A stretch of DNA of 64,000 bases, taken from positions 585,501 through 649,500 of the forward strand of contig NZ_CP150496.1 of assembly GCF_038019025.1 (NCBI RefSeq), written 5' to 3'. The notes below the pieces were generated by a model. It was given only the letters and a program-made list of their open reading frames with translations, ran no database searches and was not told the origin of the DNA. Positions 52,055 to 61,244 of the stretch are shown piece after piece. The position numbers and the translations under genes were made by a program. Position 1 is the stretch's first letter. Every line of letters begins with the position of its first letter. This DNA comes from Polaribacter marinaquae (lineage in GTDB: Bacteria > Bacteroidota > Bacteroidia > Flavobacteriales > Flavobacteriaceae).

Positions 52055-54259
52055 ATGAAAAAACTTTCTTTACTAATGTTTTCTCTTTTCTTTGTTAGTT
52101 TTGCAACAATAGCACAACAGAAAACAACAGAAAAAAAGAAAACTCAGCAAGGGCACACAGACGAAAACAAATTCAGACAAATGAAAGATGTTTTCGCGAC
52201 TCCAAACGATCAACATACTGCATCTGGTGCTCCAGGACATCAGTACTCGCAACAAAAAGTAGATTATATAATGGATATTCGTTTAGACGAAAATGCAAAC
52301 AAAATCTATGGTGACGAAAACATTACTTATCACAATAATTCTAAAGACCATTTAGAATATTTATGGGTACAGTTAGACCAAAACATGCGTGCAGATGATT
52401 CTAAAACACCGTTGGCAAAATCTAACAGTGCTGCTGCCTTTGTTACTCCAGACAACTTTATGAGCTCTTACATGGGAGAAAAGAAAGGTTTTGGATATAA
52501 TATTACAAAAGTAGAAAGTAATGGTAAGCCATTGTCTCATACAATTAACAGAACAATGATGCGAATTAATTTACCACAAGCATTAGCACCTGGTAAAACT
52601 TTCGAATTTAGAATTGAATGGAATTACTTAATCAACGATATCAACAAAGATGGTGGTCGTTCTGGTTTAGAATCTTTTCCTGATGGAAACAAAAATTATA
52701 CAATTGCTCAGTTTTTTCCAAGATTAGCAGTTTACAATAACGTAGAAGGATGGCAAAACATGCAATTCTGGGGTCGTTCTGAATTTGCTTTAGAATTTGG
52801 AGATTACGAAGTAAACTTAACAGTACCAGCAGACCATATTGTAGAGGCTACAGGTTCTTTACAAAATGAAAAAGATGTTTTATCTAAAACACAACGTAAG
52901 CGTTTTGAAAAAGCTAGAAAAAGTTTTGACAAGCCAGTTCTAATTGTAACTCAAAAAGAAGCAGAGAAAAACGAAAAAGGACGTGCTACGGGTACAAAAA
53001 CTTGGAAATTTAAAGCAAACAAAGTTCGTGACTTTGCTTTTGCTACGTCAAGAAAATATATTTGGGATGCAATGGCAGTTAACATTAACGGTAAAACTGT
53101 TATGGCTACTTCTTTATATCCAAAAGAAGGAAACCCGTTATGGGAAGAGCACTCTACTAGAGCTGTTGCAACAACTTTAATTGAATATTCTAAATTAACT
53201 TTCGATTATCCTTACCCAAAAGCTGTTTCTGTGCACTCAGAAAGACAAGGTATGGAGTACCCAATGATCTGTTTTAACTTTGGTAGACCAAATGAAGACG
53301 GAACGTATTCTGACAGAACTAAAAAAGGAATGTTAGGAGTAATTATTCATGAAGTTGGTCACAACTTTTTTCCAATGATTGTAAATTCTGATGAAAGACA
53401 ATGGACTTGGATGGATGAAGGTTTAAACTCTTTCGTAGAAATTTTAGCTGAAGATGTATATGATCCAGAATTATTTGCTTCTAATCCTGCTAAAAACATT
53501 ACACGTTATATGGGCGGAGACCAAGCAAACATCTCTCCTATTATGTCTCAAGGAGATTATGTAAAGCAATTTGGTCCTAATGCATATTCTAAGCCAGCTG
53601 CTGGTTTATATATTTTAAGAAAAACAATTATGGGTCCAGAATTGTTTGACCATGCATTTAGAACGTATTCTCAAAGATGGATGTTTAAACACCCTACTCC
53701 AGAAGATTTCTTTAGAACTATGCAAGATGCATCTGGTATGGATTTAGATTGGTTCTTTAGAGGATGGTTTTACACTACAGATGTTACAGATATCGGAATT
53801 AAAACTGTTAAGCCTTTATATTTAACAGATAAGCCAAGTGAAAGAGTAACTAAGTTAAAAGAACAATACAAGCAGTATTTTGACAACTTAGGTGACTTAG
53901 TGTATATTACAGACAAAAAAGAAGATGCAAACGCAAATGCAATGAATAAATATGCAAATGGTAAAGAAGTACCTGCGTATATTTACTCTGTAGAATTTGA
54001 AAAGCCAGGTGGTTTAGTAATGCCAATTATCGTTGAATTAACGTATGCAGATGGTACTACAAAAAGAGAAACTTTTCCTGCACAAATTTGGATGCGTAGC
54101 GATACAACTGCAAGAAGAGTATTTTCTTCTACAAAAGAAATTACAAGTATAGTAGTAGATCCTGATTTTGAAACTGCTGATGTTGATACTTCTAACAACA
54201 GCTGGCCTAAAAAAGAAGGTAATAAATTTGAAGACTTTAAAAAGAAACAAAAGAACTAA
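52055..54259 (+). CDS. M1-family zinc metallopeptidase, paralogue 2
   Basis: A 734-residue exported protein of the same build as its upstream neighbour. Signal peptide 1-20 (ATIAQ); zinc site HEVGH with H432 and H436, and E455 in TWMDEGLNS; GMEYP precedes it. It differs by an insert near 125-145 (AAFVTPDNFMSSY) and a C-terminal insert (about 590-635) rich in K and D. Both inserts suggest different substrates. It has its own promoter region and terminator, so the two copies can be regulated separately. Confidence 0.9.
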   Translation: MKKLSLLMFSLFFVSFATIAQQKTTEKKKTQQGHTDENKFRQMKDVFATPNDQHTASGAPGHQYSQQKVDYIMDIRLDENANKIYGDENITYHNNSKDHLEYLWVQLDQNMRADDSKTPLAKSNSAAAFVTPDNFMSSYMGEKKGFGYNITKVESNGKPLSHTINRTMMRINLPQALAPGKTFEFRIEWNYLINDINKDGGRSGLESFPDGNKNYTIAQFFPRLAVYNNVEGWQNMQFWGRSEFALEFGDYEVNLTVPADHIVEATGSLQNEKDVLSKTQRKRFEKARKSFDKPVLIVTQKEAEKNEKGRATGTKTWKFKANKVRDFAFATSRKYIWDAMAVNINGKTVMATSLYPKEGNPLWEEHSTRAVATTLIEYSKLTFDYPYPKAVSVHSERQGMEYPMICFNFGRPNEDGTYSDRTKKGMLGVIIHEVGHNFFPMIVNSDERQWTWMDEGLNSFVEILAEDVYDPELFASNPAKNITRYMGGDQANISPIMSQGDYVKQFGPNAYSKPAAGLYILRKTIMGPELFDHAFRTYSQRWMFKHPTPEDFFRTMQDASGMDLDWFFRGWFYTTDVTDIGIKTVKPLYLTDKPSERVTKLKEQYKQYFDNLGDLVYITDKKEDANANAMNKYANGKEVPAYIYSVEFEKPGGLVMPIIVELTYADGTTKRETFPAQIWMRSDTTARRVFSSTKEITSIVVDPDFETADVDTSNNSWPKKEGNKFEDFKKKQKN

Positions 54260-54267
54260 AACTTCTA

Positions 54268-54335
54268 TTGTTTGTACTTTACAAACAAGTACTATTTAAA
54301 TTATAAGAAAATCCAGAGAAATTATTCTCTGGATT
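54268..54335 (+). terminator. Two hairpins after M1 peptidase 2
   Basis: First hairpin: TTGTTTGTA (54268-54276) and TACAAACAA (54280-54288), perfect arms without a T run. Second: perfect 11-base arms 54310-54320 and 54325-54335, followed by a T run, the likely true terminator. The first may protect the 3' end or slow polymerase. Confidence 0.7.
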
Positions 54336-54571
54336 TTTTGTTTTTAAGATCCATAAAATCTCTCAAAATACTTAAGTACATCATCTTATCTTTTACATAA
54401 ATCCTTAAAATTTATATCAAAGGATATGTTACTGTTAATTAAATCGTTATTTTTATCATTAATACACTGTGTTAACTAATAATTAGTATACAAACAATTA
54501 TCAAAGATTAAAAAGTAAGTTTATAAACCTTCATTTAAAATCTATTAAATGAAGTTATTAAATAATAAAAA
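54336..54571. other. Intergenic region without recognised gene
   Basis: AT-rich, with no ORF, RNA gene or exact TAnnTTTG box that I can see. It must carry the promoter of the FISUMP lipoprotein gene. The region from here to 56757 has looser gene spacing than the rest of the window. Confidence 0.4.
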
Positions 54572-55288
54572 ATGAAATCACTTATCCGTCTTAACTTTAT
54601 CATTTTATTTTTATTAATATTTGGATGTTCTAAAGATAGCATCAACACCAATCAATTATCTGACTTAACAGTTACTGATATAGATGGTAATATTTATAAC
54701 ACTATTACTGTTGGAAATCAAGTTTGGATGCTTGAAAACTTAAAGACCACAACTTATAATGATGGCTCACCAATCAATAAATATGAATTCGGGAATGATT
54801 GGCATAATGGAAATACACAAATAGATTATTATCAATGGGCAGATACCTTTGATTTAAACAGACAATTTGATGAAGAATTACCGTTTGATTATTACGGAGC
54901 AATGTATAATCATTTTGCAATAGAATCTGGGAAATTAGCACCTAAAGGATGGAGAATTCCTACTGTTGTAGATTTTATAGAATTAGAAAACTATCTCTCA
55001 AACAACGGACAACTAGGAACCGAAGGTAAAGCGCTTAAAACGACAACAGGATGGCTAGACTTGTCAGGAAATGGAACAGATGCTATTGGTTTTAAGGGGC
55101 TACCAAATGGATATATAAATGCTTTTGGTGGTCCAACATTGGGTGGCGGAATCTGTACTTGGGCTACAAACACTGTTAACACACAAAATGGCACTAGAGT
55201 TACTATTAACCTTTTTGATAAAACGACGATACTTTATGCTAATAATGCAATTCAAATTGGTGCAGGAATAAGATGTATAAAAAAATAA
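54572..55288 (+). CDS. FISUMP-domain lipoprotein
   Basis: A 238-residue protein with a lipoprotein signal (FIILFLLIFGCSKDS, lipid site C19). The mature part is a Fibrobacter succinogenes major paralogous domain: TVTDIDGNIYNTITVGNQVW, MLENLKTTTYNDGS, GWRIPTVVDFIELENYL, and GAGIRCIKK at the end. FISUMP domains are surface-displayed and common in Bacteroidota and Fibrobacter; no activity is established. It is an independent unit in a looser, accessory-looking region of lipoproteins. Confidence 0.88.
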   Translation: MKSLIRLNFIILFLLIFGCSKDSINTNQLSDLTVTDIDGNIYNTITVGNQVWMLENLKTTTYNDGSPINKYEFGNDWHNGNTQIDYYQWADTFDLNRQFDEELPFDYYGAMYNHFAIESGKLAPKGWRIPTVVDFIELENYLSNNGQLGTEGKALKTTTGWLDLSGNGTDAIGFKGLPNGYINAFGGPTLGGGICTWATNTVNTQNGTRVTINLFDKTTILYANNAIQIGAGIRCIKK

Positions 55289-55417
55289 TGTTTGTATACT
55301 TCGTGTATAAAAAATTATGGAATCAAAACAAATTACTTAAATATTGAAAGTAATTATACGCAACCTTTCTATAGTTTACGCATCTAATAAATATAGAAAC
55401 ACTAAAACTTTAAATTC

Positions 55418-55846
55418 ATGAAAAACAAAATTTTATTATTAATGATAATCGGTACCTTATTCTCGTGTTCTAAAAATGCTGAAAATGACACTGAAAATAT
55501 ATTAGTCGGTAATTGGACTCTAATACAAATGACCGGTAGCATACCAAATTCAGAAACTTCTGGTGCTGAAATGGACTGGCAAGAAACCTATTTATTAAAC
55601 GCTGACGGAACATTTTTAAAATCAAGAGATAAAGATGGAACTACAATCGAAGTTTCTGGAACTTATAATTTTATTAATAATTCGAACGAAACTTTAGTAG
55701 AATTAAACTTTGATTCTGAAAGTGCTATTATTGGATCATGCAATTCGAATAGTAAAGAAACTATGAAACTTGAGTCTGAAACCATTTTTATTAACACTTG
55801 GAATGCTTGTGATGGCCCTGAGTTGAAATACGAAAAAACCAATTAG
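55418..55846 (+). CDS. Lipocalin-like lipoprotein
   Basis: A 142-residue protein with a lipoprotein signal (ILLLMIIGTLFSCSK, lipid site C17). The mature part has the opening ILVGNWTLIQMTG and LLNADGTFLKSRDKDGTTIE, matching the short lipocalin-like domain family of Bacteroidota, probably a small beta-barrel. Two further cysteines (GSCNSN, NACDGP) may form a disulfide. Ligand unknown. It is one of three consecutive lipoprotein genes of this region. Confidence 0.78.
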   Translation: MKNKILLLMIIGTLFSCSKNAENDTENILVGNWTLIQMTGSIPNSETSGAEMDWQETYLLNADGTFLKSRDKDGTTIEVSGTYNFINNSNETLVELNFDSESAIIGSCNSNSKETMKLESETIFINTWNACDGPELKYEKTN

Positions 55847-56013
55847 AACTACTTATCCTAATTATTAATTACTAACTTAACATTTAATTTCTAAAGGTTT
55901 AAAGTACTTTATTGTCTAGTTAAAAAACTAGCTCAACAACATTTAGTCCTTACAATTACGCAACAGCAGCATGCCCCTAAATTTTAAAATTAACGTTTAC
56001 GAACTCTATACAA

Positions 56014-56430
56014 ATGAAAAAACTTTTGACATTACTAGCATTAAGTGTTTTGAGTTGTTGTTCTAAAGAAGTAAATGAATATGACATCATTTTAAAAAAA
56101 ATAGATAAAAGTTATCAAGTAAAACTAGATTCAGGGAAATTTATGCTTAAAACTGAACGTGAATATTCTATTCGATTAGATAGTTTAATGCAAAAAGTTT
56201 ACAAGAATCTATTAACAACTAAAAAGGCTAAAAAACATCTTATCGAAATTGAACAAAATAAGTGGAGTCTGCAACGTAAATTAAAAATCGAAAATATTAG
56301 AAAACAAAACAATAAATTAATTGAAGAAATTGGTTTTATTCCGAATGATGTAAAGTTATTACTATATAATGAAAAGTCACAAGCTACTAGAAAGAGAGTT
56401 TTAGAGTTGATTAATCAATTACAAAAATAA
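56014..56430 (+). CDS. Small helical lipoprotein, weakly LprI/DUF1311-like
   Basis: A 138-residue lysine-rich protein with lipobox LSVLSCCSKE. The mature part is almost all helical, with YSIRLDSLMQKVYKNLL and IEQNKWSLQRKLKIENIRKQ. This resembles the LMNKVY..LL....W...R pattern of LprI/DUF1311 lysozyme-inhibitor-like proteins, but conserved cysteines of that family are not seen, so the assignment is weak. It is directly followed by a decayed thioredoxin-like fragment in another frame. Confidence 0.6.
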   Translation: MKKLLTLLALSVLSCCSKEVNEYDIILKKIDKSYQVKLDSGKFMLKTEREYSIRLDSLMQKVYKNLLTTKKAKKHLIEIEQNKWSLQRKLKIENIRKQNNKLIEEIGFIPNDVKLLLYNEKSQATRKRVLELINQLQK

Positions 56431-56557
56431 TTATAACATTAAATCCATTCCGAGATATATTCTTATTGGAAAAGATGGAAAAATAATTAATTCGAATATT
56501 ACCGAACCTTCTATAGCTATAGAAAGGGAAATCGAAAACGAATTGATAACTAAATAA
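56411..56557 (+). pseudogene. Remnant of a thioredoxin/TlpA-like protein (C-terminal end only)
   Basis: In the frame read from 56411 to the TAA at 56555-56557 the sequence reads KSIPRYILIGKDGKIINSNI and then EPSIAIEREIENEL. This is the C-terminal end of a TlpA/AhpC-type thioredoxin fold: the cis-proline segment (IPR) and the last strand. An in-frame stop lies just upstream (56408-56410), no start codon fits, and the CxxC part is absent, so it is a decayed fragment. It overlaps the end of the LprI-like gene. Confidence 0.6.
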
Positions 56558-56696
56558 CGAAATGCTTTTATTATAAAATTAATTGATAATTTGGACTAAT
56601 TACAGCACTATTACAGTATACTGAATAGCTTTTTTTACTAAATTATGCTTAGACGTTTAAGAGCTTGCTTAAATTAAACCTCAAATTCTTACAAAT
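56558..56696. other. Intergenic region without recognised gene
   Basis: AT-rich and without ORF or clear motif; probably decayed sequence continuing from the thioredoxin-like remnant. Confidence 0.3.
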
Positions 56697-56730
56697 AAAA
56701 AAAAGGATACATGCTTTTACATGTATCCTT
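56697..56730 (-). terminator. Terminator of the ABC export operon
   Basis: Perfect 11-base arms 56703-56713 and 56720-56730 with a 6-base loop; on the minus strand a T run (complement of A run from 56697) follows. It lies 28 bases after the adaptor stop. Confidence 0.85.
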
Positions 56731-56757
56731 ATTTATATTTAAACGAATTGCTAAACC

Positions 56758-57867
56758 TTAGTTTTTAGGTGTATCGCTTTTAGATGCTTTGTTCCAAATT
56801 TTAATTTCATCATCTTTTGTAACACCTTCTAATACCTCAACATTCACACCGTCTGATGTTCCTAATTTTAGGGTTCTTTTTTCGTAAGTATCTTCACCTG
56901 TTTTAACCTCTACATAAGGCTCTTCAGTTTTTTTATCAAACTTTAACAAACCTTCTTTTATAGATAAAACACTATCTTTTTTTACTAAAACGATATCTGC
57001 ATTTGCACTATACCCTGCTCTAATAAAAAAGTTATCATCTAAAGAAACATCTGCTTTAATCTTAAATTGCACAGCTCCACCTTCTTCTGTTCCTTTTGGT
57101 GCAATAAAGTTTAATTTTGCCGGAAATTTCTTTCCTTCAATAGCTCCAATAGAAACTTCTATATCTGAATTCTTTACTAATTTTCCTACTTCAGATTCGT
57201 CTACTTTTCCTTCGAAAATCATTTTACTCATATCTGCAATAGACGCAATTGTTGTACCTGCGTTAAAGTTGTTAGACTGAATAACTTGGTCTCCTTCTTT
57301 CACAGGGATCTCTAAGATTGTACCAGACATTTGTGCAATAATATTAGTGTTTGCAGCACCTCCAGAACCTGCAGAACCTCTTTTAATAATTAAATAATCG
57401 TTCTGAGCATTTTTTAAATCTTGTTTTGCTTGGTTGTATGTAAGCTCTACACCTTCATACTCTGCTCTAGCAATTACGCCTTTATCAAATAAATTTTTAG
57501 TTCTTTTGTAAGAAATTGCTGCATTGTTAACACGTAACTTTGCATTGTCTACTCTACCTCTTGCACTAATTAAAGATTGCTCGTTTGGTACAACTCTAAC
57601 AGTTGCAATTAAATCTCCTTTTTTAACTTTAGAGCCTTCTAACAACATTATTTTATCAATAATTCCTGTTATTTGAGGTTTAATCTCAATTTCTTCTAAA
57701 GGTGTTACTTTACCTGTAGCCACAGTTTTTTTAACAATTGTGGTTCTAAAAGGTGTTTCCGTTTCATATGCTACAATACTTTTCTTGTTCTTTTTACCGA
57801 ACCAAACAAGTGCTGCAATAAAACATACTGCGATAATTATTAAAATAATTTTAGATCTTTTACTCAT
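56758..57867 (-). CDS. Periplasmic adaptor (membrane fusion protein), MacA/HlyD type
   Basis: A 369-residue protein: N-terminal transmembrane anchor (ILIIIAVCFIAALVWF), then the barrel-sandwich and lipoyl segments (VATGKVTPLEEIEIKPQITG, LEGSKVKKGDLIATV), a helical hairpin (about 90-165) and the second lipoyl half (GTILEIPVKEGDQV), followed by beta-barrel and membrane-proximal domains. It couples an inner-membrane ABC transporter to an outer-membrane channel. It is the last gene of the operon with two FtsX-type permeases and an ATPase. No TolC-like gene is seen here. Confidence 0.92.
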   Translation of the reverse strand: MSKRSKIILIIIAVCFIAALVWFGKKNKKSIVAYETETPFRTTIVKKTVATGKVTPLEEIEIKPQITGIIDKIMLLEGSKVKKGDLIATVRVVPNEQSLISARGRVDNAKLRVNNAAISYKRTKNLFDKGVIARAEYEGVELTYNQAKQDLKNAQNDYLIIKRGSAGSGGAANTNIIAQMSGTILEIPVKEGDQVIQSNNFNAGTTIASIADMSKMIFEGKVDESEVGKLVKNSDIEVSIGAIEGKKFPAKLNFIAPKGTEEGGAVQFKIKADVSLDDNFFIRAGYSANADIVLVKKDSVLSIKEGLLKFDKKTEEPYVEVKTGEDTYEKRTLKLGTSDGVNVEVLEGVTKDDEIKIWNKASKSDTPKN

Positions 57868-57886
57868 GATTTGTTGTTAATTGATT

Positions 57887-59131
57887 TTATTCTTCTCTTA
57901 ATGCTTCTATTGGTTTTACTACTGTTGCCATATGTGCCGGAATTAATCCTATTAATGTTCCTAGAAAAATTAATGTGGCAAAGGCAATTAAAATTATGGG
58001 GATGTTTACTGTTGGATTTATCAACGGAATATCTTCATTACTACTTGCTGCTGAATCTATCAAAAACAGCACAAAACTCCCTAAAATAATACCTAACATA
58101 CCTGCTGTTGTTGTTAAAAAAACAGACTCTAATATAATTTGCTGACGAATACTCTTTGGTGTTGCACCTAAGGCTCTACGTATCCCTATTTCTTTGGTAC
58201 GTTCTTTTACTGTAATTAATAAGATATTACCAATAGCAAATACACCTGCTATTAACGTTGCAATACCTACAAACCAAGTTAAAAACTGCATACCAGTTAT
58301 AAAACCGGTAACCTTACCTATTTCTTTACCTAAGTTTACACTACCAAATGCTCTTTCGTCTTCTGGATGTACTTTGTGCAAACCTTTTAAAGTTAACAAT
58401 ATATCACTTTCCATTTGTTCGATGTTTGTACCTTCATTAGCAGTAATCATCATCCAATCTACTTTATTTGCAGTATTGTATACTTTTCTAAAAGTTGTAA
58501 ACGGTATGTATGCACAATCTCCATCAAAATTTATTGTATTAGAGGGTTTGTAAACACCAATAACCAAATAATTAATACTATTTATTTTTACATATTGCCC
58601 AATAGGCATTTCATCTTTATCAAATAATTGTTTGTACATATCTTCTGATATGACAGTAACTTTTGCGGTTGATAAAATATCATTCTCATTTAAAAAACGA
58701 CCATATAGCAATTGTTTTTTCTGAATTTGATCTAAAACAGGATAATCTCCGCTTACTTGAAAATTACCAGATTTAAAATCTTTTACAATTAAATTACTAG
58801 TTTGATTTCTTGGTGCTAATAATTTAATCTCATCACTATATTCAGTTTTTAAAACCTCAATATCATTCATTGTTAAAGAAAACCTTCTTCCTTCTTGAAA
58901 ACCTTTAAAAGGTGTATCTGTTGCCTGTGTCCAAACAAAAACACTATTGGTAGCAAAATTACCAAACAGTTTGTTAAAGCCATTTTCTACTCCTCTAGCA
59001 GCTCCTAACAAAACTACTAATAAGAAAATACCCCATAAAACTCCAATTATAGTAATTGCTGTTCTAATTCTATTTTTACGGATGCTTCCGTAAATTTCTT
59101 GCCAAGTATCTGAATCGAATAAAAATTTCAT
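57887..59131 (-). CDS. MacB/FtsX-type ABC transporter permease, second copy
   Basis: A 414-residue protein with the MacB-like plan: a first helix (RTAITIIGVLWGIFLLVVLLG), a large periplasmic domain (about 45-265), and three C-terminal helices (GVFAIGNILLITVKERTKEI; MLGIILGSFVLFLIDS; LIALIFLGTLIGLIPAHMA type) ending VVKPIEALREE. It begins 3 bases after the first permease stop. The two permease genes likely form a heterodimer that works with the single ATPase and the adaptor downstream in export, mechanotransmission or lipoprotein transfer. Confidence 0.92.
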   Translation of the reverse strand: MKFLFDSDTWQEIYGSIRKNRIRTAITIIGVLWGIFLLVVLLGAARGVENGFNKLFGNFATNSVFVWTQATDTPFKGFQEGRRFSLTMNDIEVLKTEYSDEIKLLAPRNQTSNLIVKDFKSGNFQVSGDYPVLDQIQKKQLLYGRFLNENDILSTAKVTVISEDMYKQLFDKDEMPIGQYVKINSINYLVIGVYKPSNTINFDGDCAYIPFTTFRKVYNTANKVDWMMITANEGTNIEQMESDILLTLKGLHKVHPEDERAFGSVNLGKEIGKVTGFITGMQFLTWFVGIATLIAGVFAIGNILLITVKERTKEIGIRRALGATPKSIRQQIILESVFLTTTAGMLGIILGSFVLFLIDSAASSNEDIPLINPTVNIPIILIAFATLIFLGTLIGLIPAHMATVVKPIEALREE

Positions 59132-59133
59132 AA

Positions 59134-60366
59134 TTAATCTGCTCTTAATGCTTCTATTGGTTTAATATTTGCGGCCTTTTTTGCAGGCACATACGCCGCT
59201 ATTAATCCAGATAGAACTAAAACTATCGTTGCACCTATTACAATACCTGGGCTTACACTTGGGTCTTTTATAAAATAATCTTCTTCTAAAGTGTCGCCAA
59301 TTAAACTTAATATGTACGTACCTAAAGTAAGTCCTAGATAACCTGCAAGCGTGGTAATTAATACAGATTCTTGCACAACCATACCAACAATAGACGCAGG
59401 TTTGGCTCCTAGTGCTTTTCTAATACCAAATTCTTTTGTTCTTTCTTTGATTACAAAAATCATAATATTAGAAATACCTATAATACCTGCCACTAAAGTA
59501 CCAGAACCAATTAAGATTACAATGGCATATAAAACGCCCATAAACTGCCCAATACCTTTGTTGGCTTCTGCCATATTTCTAACAGAAAGCGCACTTTGAT
59601 CGTCTGGATGAATATCCATCTTTTTTCTCAAGTCGCGCTCCATTCGATTTCCAAAAGCAACAGCTGCATCTAAACTTAAATTAGGATCGTAACCTAAAGC
59701 AATCTGACTAATGTAATCGTTATTACCATACATCATTTGTGCAGTAGTTAATGGTATAAATGCTTTTCTTTCTTCGTTATCTCCGCCTTCATCAGAAAAA
59801 ATACCAATTACTAAATACGAACTTCCGTTTACATTTACTCTTTTTCTTAATGCAGGTCTTTCGCCAAATAAATCTTTTTTAAGCAACCTACCAATTACAA
59901 TTACTTTCGATTTTTCTTTTAAATCTCTTTCGTTTAAATACCTACCCTTGTCTATAATTGTTTTTTCTAAATATTGATGATCTGGGTTTACAGCCATTAC
60001 ACTGTAATTACTTGCCTCACTTTTATATTTGATGGTAAAGTTTTTATAAATTCTAGAAGATTTGTACTGAATCTTGTCTCCGTACTCTTCAGAAATATAA
60101 TCGTAGTCTTTATTTTTTAATTGAACGGTTCTACCTGTTTGCAAACCTTTGTAGGGTTTAGACGTTTTCCAGACTCTAACAAACATGGCATTTTGTGCAT
60201 CATCTGCAAAAGCACCTTTAAAAGAATTGCTTAATCCGCTTACAATACCAAATAATAAAGTAAACAGTAAAATTGCAAAAGCTACGGTAAAACCAGACAT
60301 TACAGAACGCAATCTGTTTTTATTTATACTCTGAAAAATTTCTCTCCAACGATCTAAATCAAACAT
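59134..60366 (-). CDS. MacB/FtsX-type ABC transporter permease, first copy
   Basis: A 410-residue permease with the same layout as the next gene: helix 1 (SGFTVAFAILLFTLLFGIVSG), a periplasmic domain, and C-terminal helices starting VAGIIGISNIMIFVIKERTKEFGIRKALG, ending IKPIEALRAD. The sequence differs from its partner enough to suggest a stable heterodimer rather than a recent duplicate. The stop of the ATPase gene is 1 base before its start. Substrate not evident: a peptide, lipid or small molecule. Confidence 0.92.
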   Translation of the reverse strand: MFDLDRWREIFQSINKNRLRSVMSGFTVAFAILLFTLLFGIVSGLSNSFKGAFADDAQNAMFVRVWKTSKPYKGLQTGRTVQLKNKDYDYISEEYGDKIQYKSSRIYKNFTIKYKSEASNYSVMAVNPDHQYLEKTIIDKGRYLNERDLKEKSKVIVIGRLLKKDLFGERPALRKRVNVNGSSYLVIGIFSDEGGDNEERKAFIPLTTAQMMYGNNDYISQIALGYDPNLSLDAAVAFGNRMERDLRKKMDIHPDDQSALSVRNMAEANKGIGQFMGVLYAIVILIGSGTLVAGIIGISNIMIFVIKERTKEFGIRKALGAKPASIVGMVVQESVLITTLAGYLGLTLGTYILSLIGDTLEEDYFIKDPSVSPGIVIGATIVLVLSGLIAAYVPAKKAANIKPIEALRAD

Positions 60367-60367
60367 A

Positions 60368-61066
60368 TTAAACGGCTTTAGCTTTTCCTACAGAAGTAAT
60401 TTCATCACTAATAATTAAACCGTCTTTTAAACGTACCACTCTTTTGGTTTGTTCTGCCACCTCTTCTTCGTGTGTAATTACAAAAACCGTCATTCCTTCA
60501 TCATTAATATCCTTCAACAAATCCATTACAGAATCTGTTGTGGTAGAATCTAAGGCTCCTGTTGGCTCATCGGCTAAAACAACTTTAGGTTTGGTAACCA
60601 AAGCTCTTGCAATGGCAACACGTTGTTTTTGTCCACCAGACAATTCGTTTGGTAAATGATTTGCCCAATCTTTTAAACCAACTTTTTCTAAATAATCTAA
60701 TGCTATTTGCAAACGCTCTTTTCTTGCCATACCTTTATAATACAAAGGTAAAGCAACGTTTTCTACAGCTGTTTTGTATGAAATTAAATTAAACGATTGA
60801 AAAATAAAGCCTAAGAATTTATTACGTAAAATTGCGGCTTTTTTCTCGTTCATGTTTTTTATCAACTGCCCATTTAGGTGGTAAGTACCTTCGTCATGCA
60901 CATCTAATAAACCAACAATATTTAGTAAGGTAGATTTTCCAGAACCAGAAGATCCCATAATAGAAACAAATTCGCCTTCTTTAATATGTAAATCGATTCC
61001 TTTTAAAACGTGTAGAGAATCTTTACCAATAGGGTAAGATTTATGTAGTCCTTCTATTTTAATCAT
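60368..61066 (-). CDS. LolD/MacB-type ABC transporter ATPase
   Basis: A 232-residue ATPase. Walker A is GSSGSGKST (38-46), the signature LSGGQKQRVAIARAL, Walker B VVLADEPTGALD, and the switch histidine is in FVITHEEEVA. The start at ATG 61064-61066 (MIKIEGLHKSY) matches the family; a longer frame up to 61111 would add residues with no parallel. It drives the two FtsX-type permeases that follow it. LolD proper pairs with LolC/E for lipoprotein release, and MacB has its own fused domain, so the split form here is closer to the stand-alone subgroup. Confidence 0.93.
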   Translation of the reverse strand: MIKIEGLHKSYPIGKDSLHVLKGIDLHIKEGEFVSIMGSSGSGKSTLLNIVGLLDVHDEGTYHLNGQLIKNMNEKKAAILRNKFLGFIFQSFNLISYKTAVENVALPLYYKGMARKERLQIALDYLEKVGLKDWANHLPNELSGGQKQRVAIARALVTKPKVVLADEPTGALDSTTTDSVMDLLKDINDEGMTVFVITHEEEVAEQTKRVVRLKDGLIISDEITSVGKAKAV

Positions 61067-61209
61067 TTGGTGGTTGTTTTGTATAAAAGTATTGATTACC
61101 AATGAGTACACTTACTAATTTTTTGTTAAAAGCAAGAATTCACATTTCAAATACACACATAAGACGTCTTAAAATAAATTATGTTACAAGAAATTTTAAA
61201 AAACTTAAA

Positions 61210-61217
61210 GTATCTTT
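61210..61217 (+). promoter_or_regulatory. Putative -7 box of the DCC-family gene
   Basis: TATCTTTG matches TAnnTTTG and ends 27 bases before ATG 61245. No well-placed -33 TTG is seen. Confidence 0.4.
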
Positions 61218-61244
61218 GTTATAAATTTATGAGAACCTTTTTAA

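Noticed and set aside
49778..54259. Twin M1 peptidase genes as an assembly duplication
   Set aside because: The copies differ throughout, with different inserts, lengths and flanks, so both are real and old.
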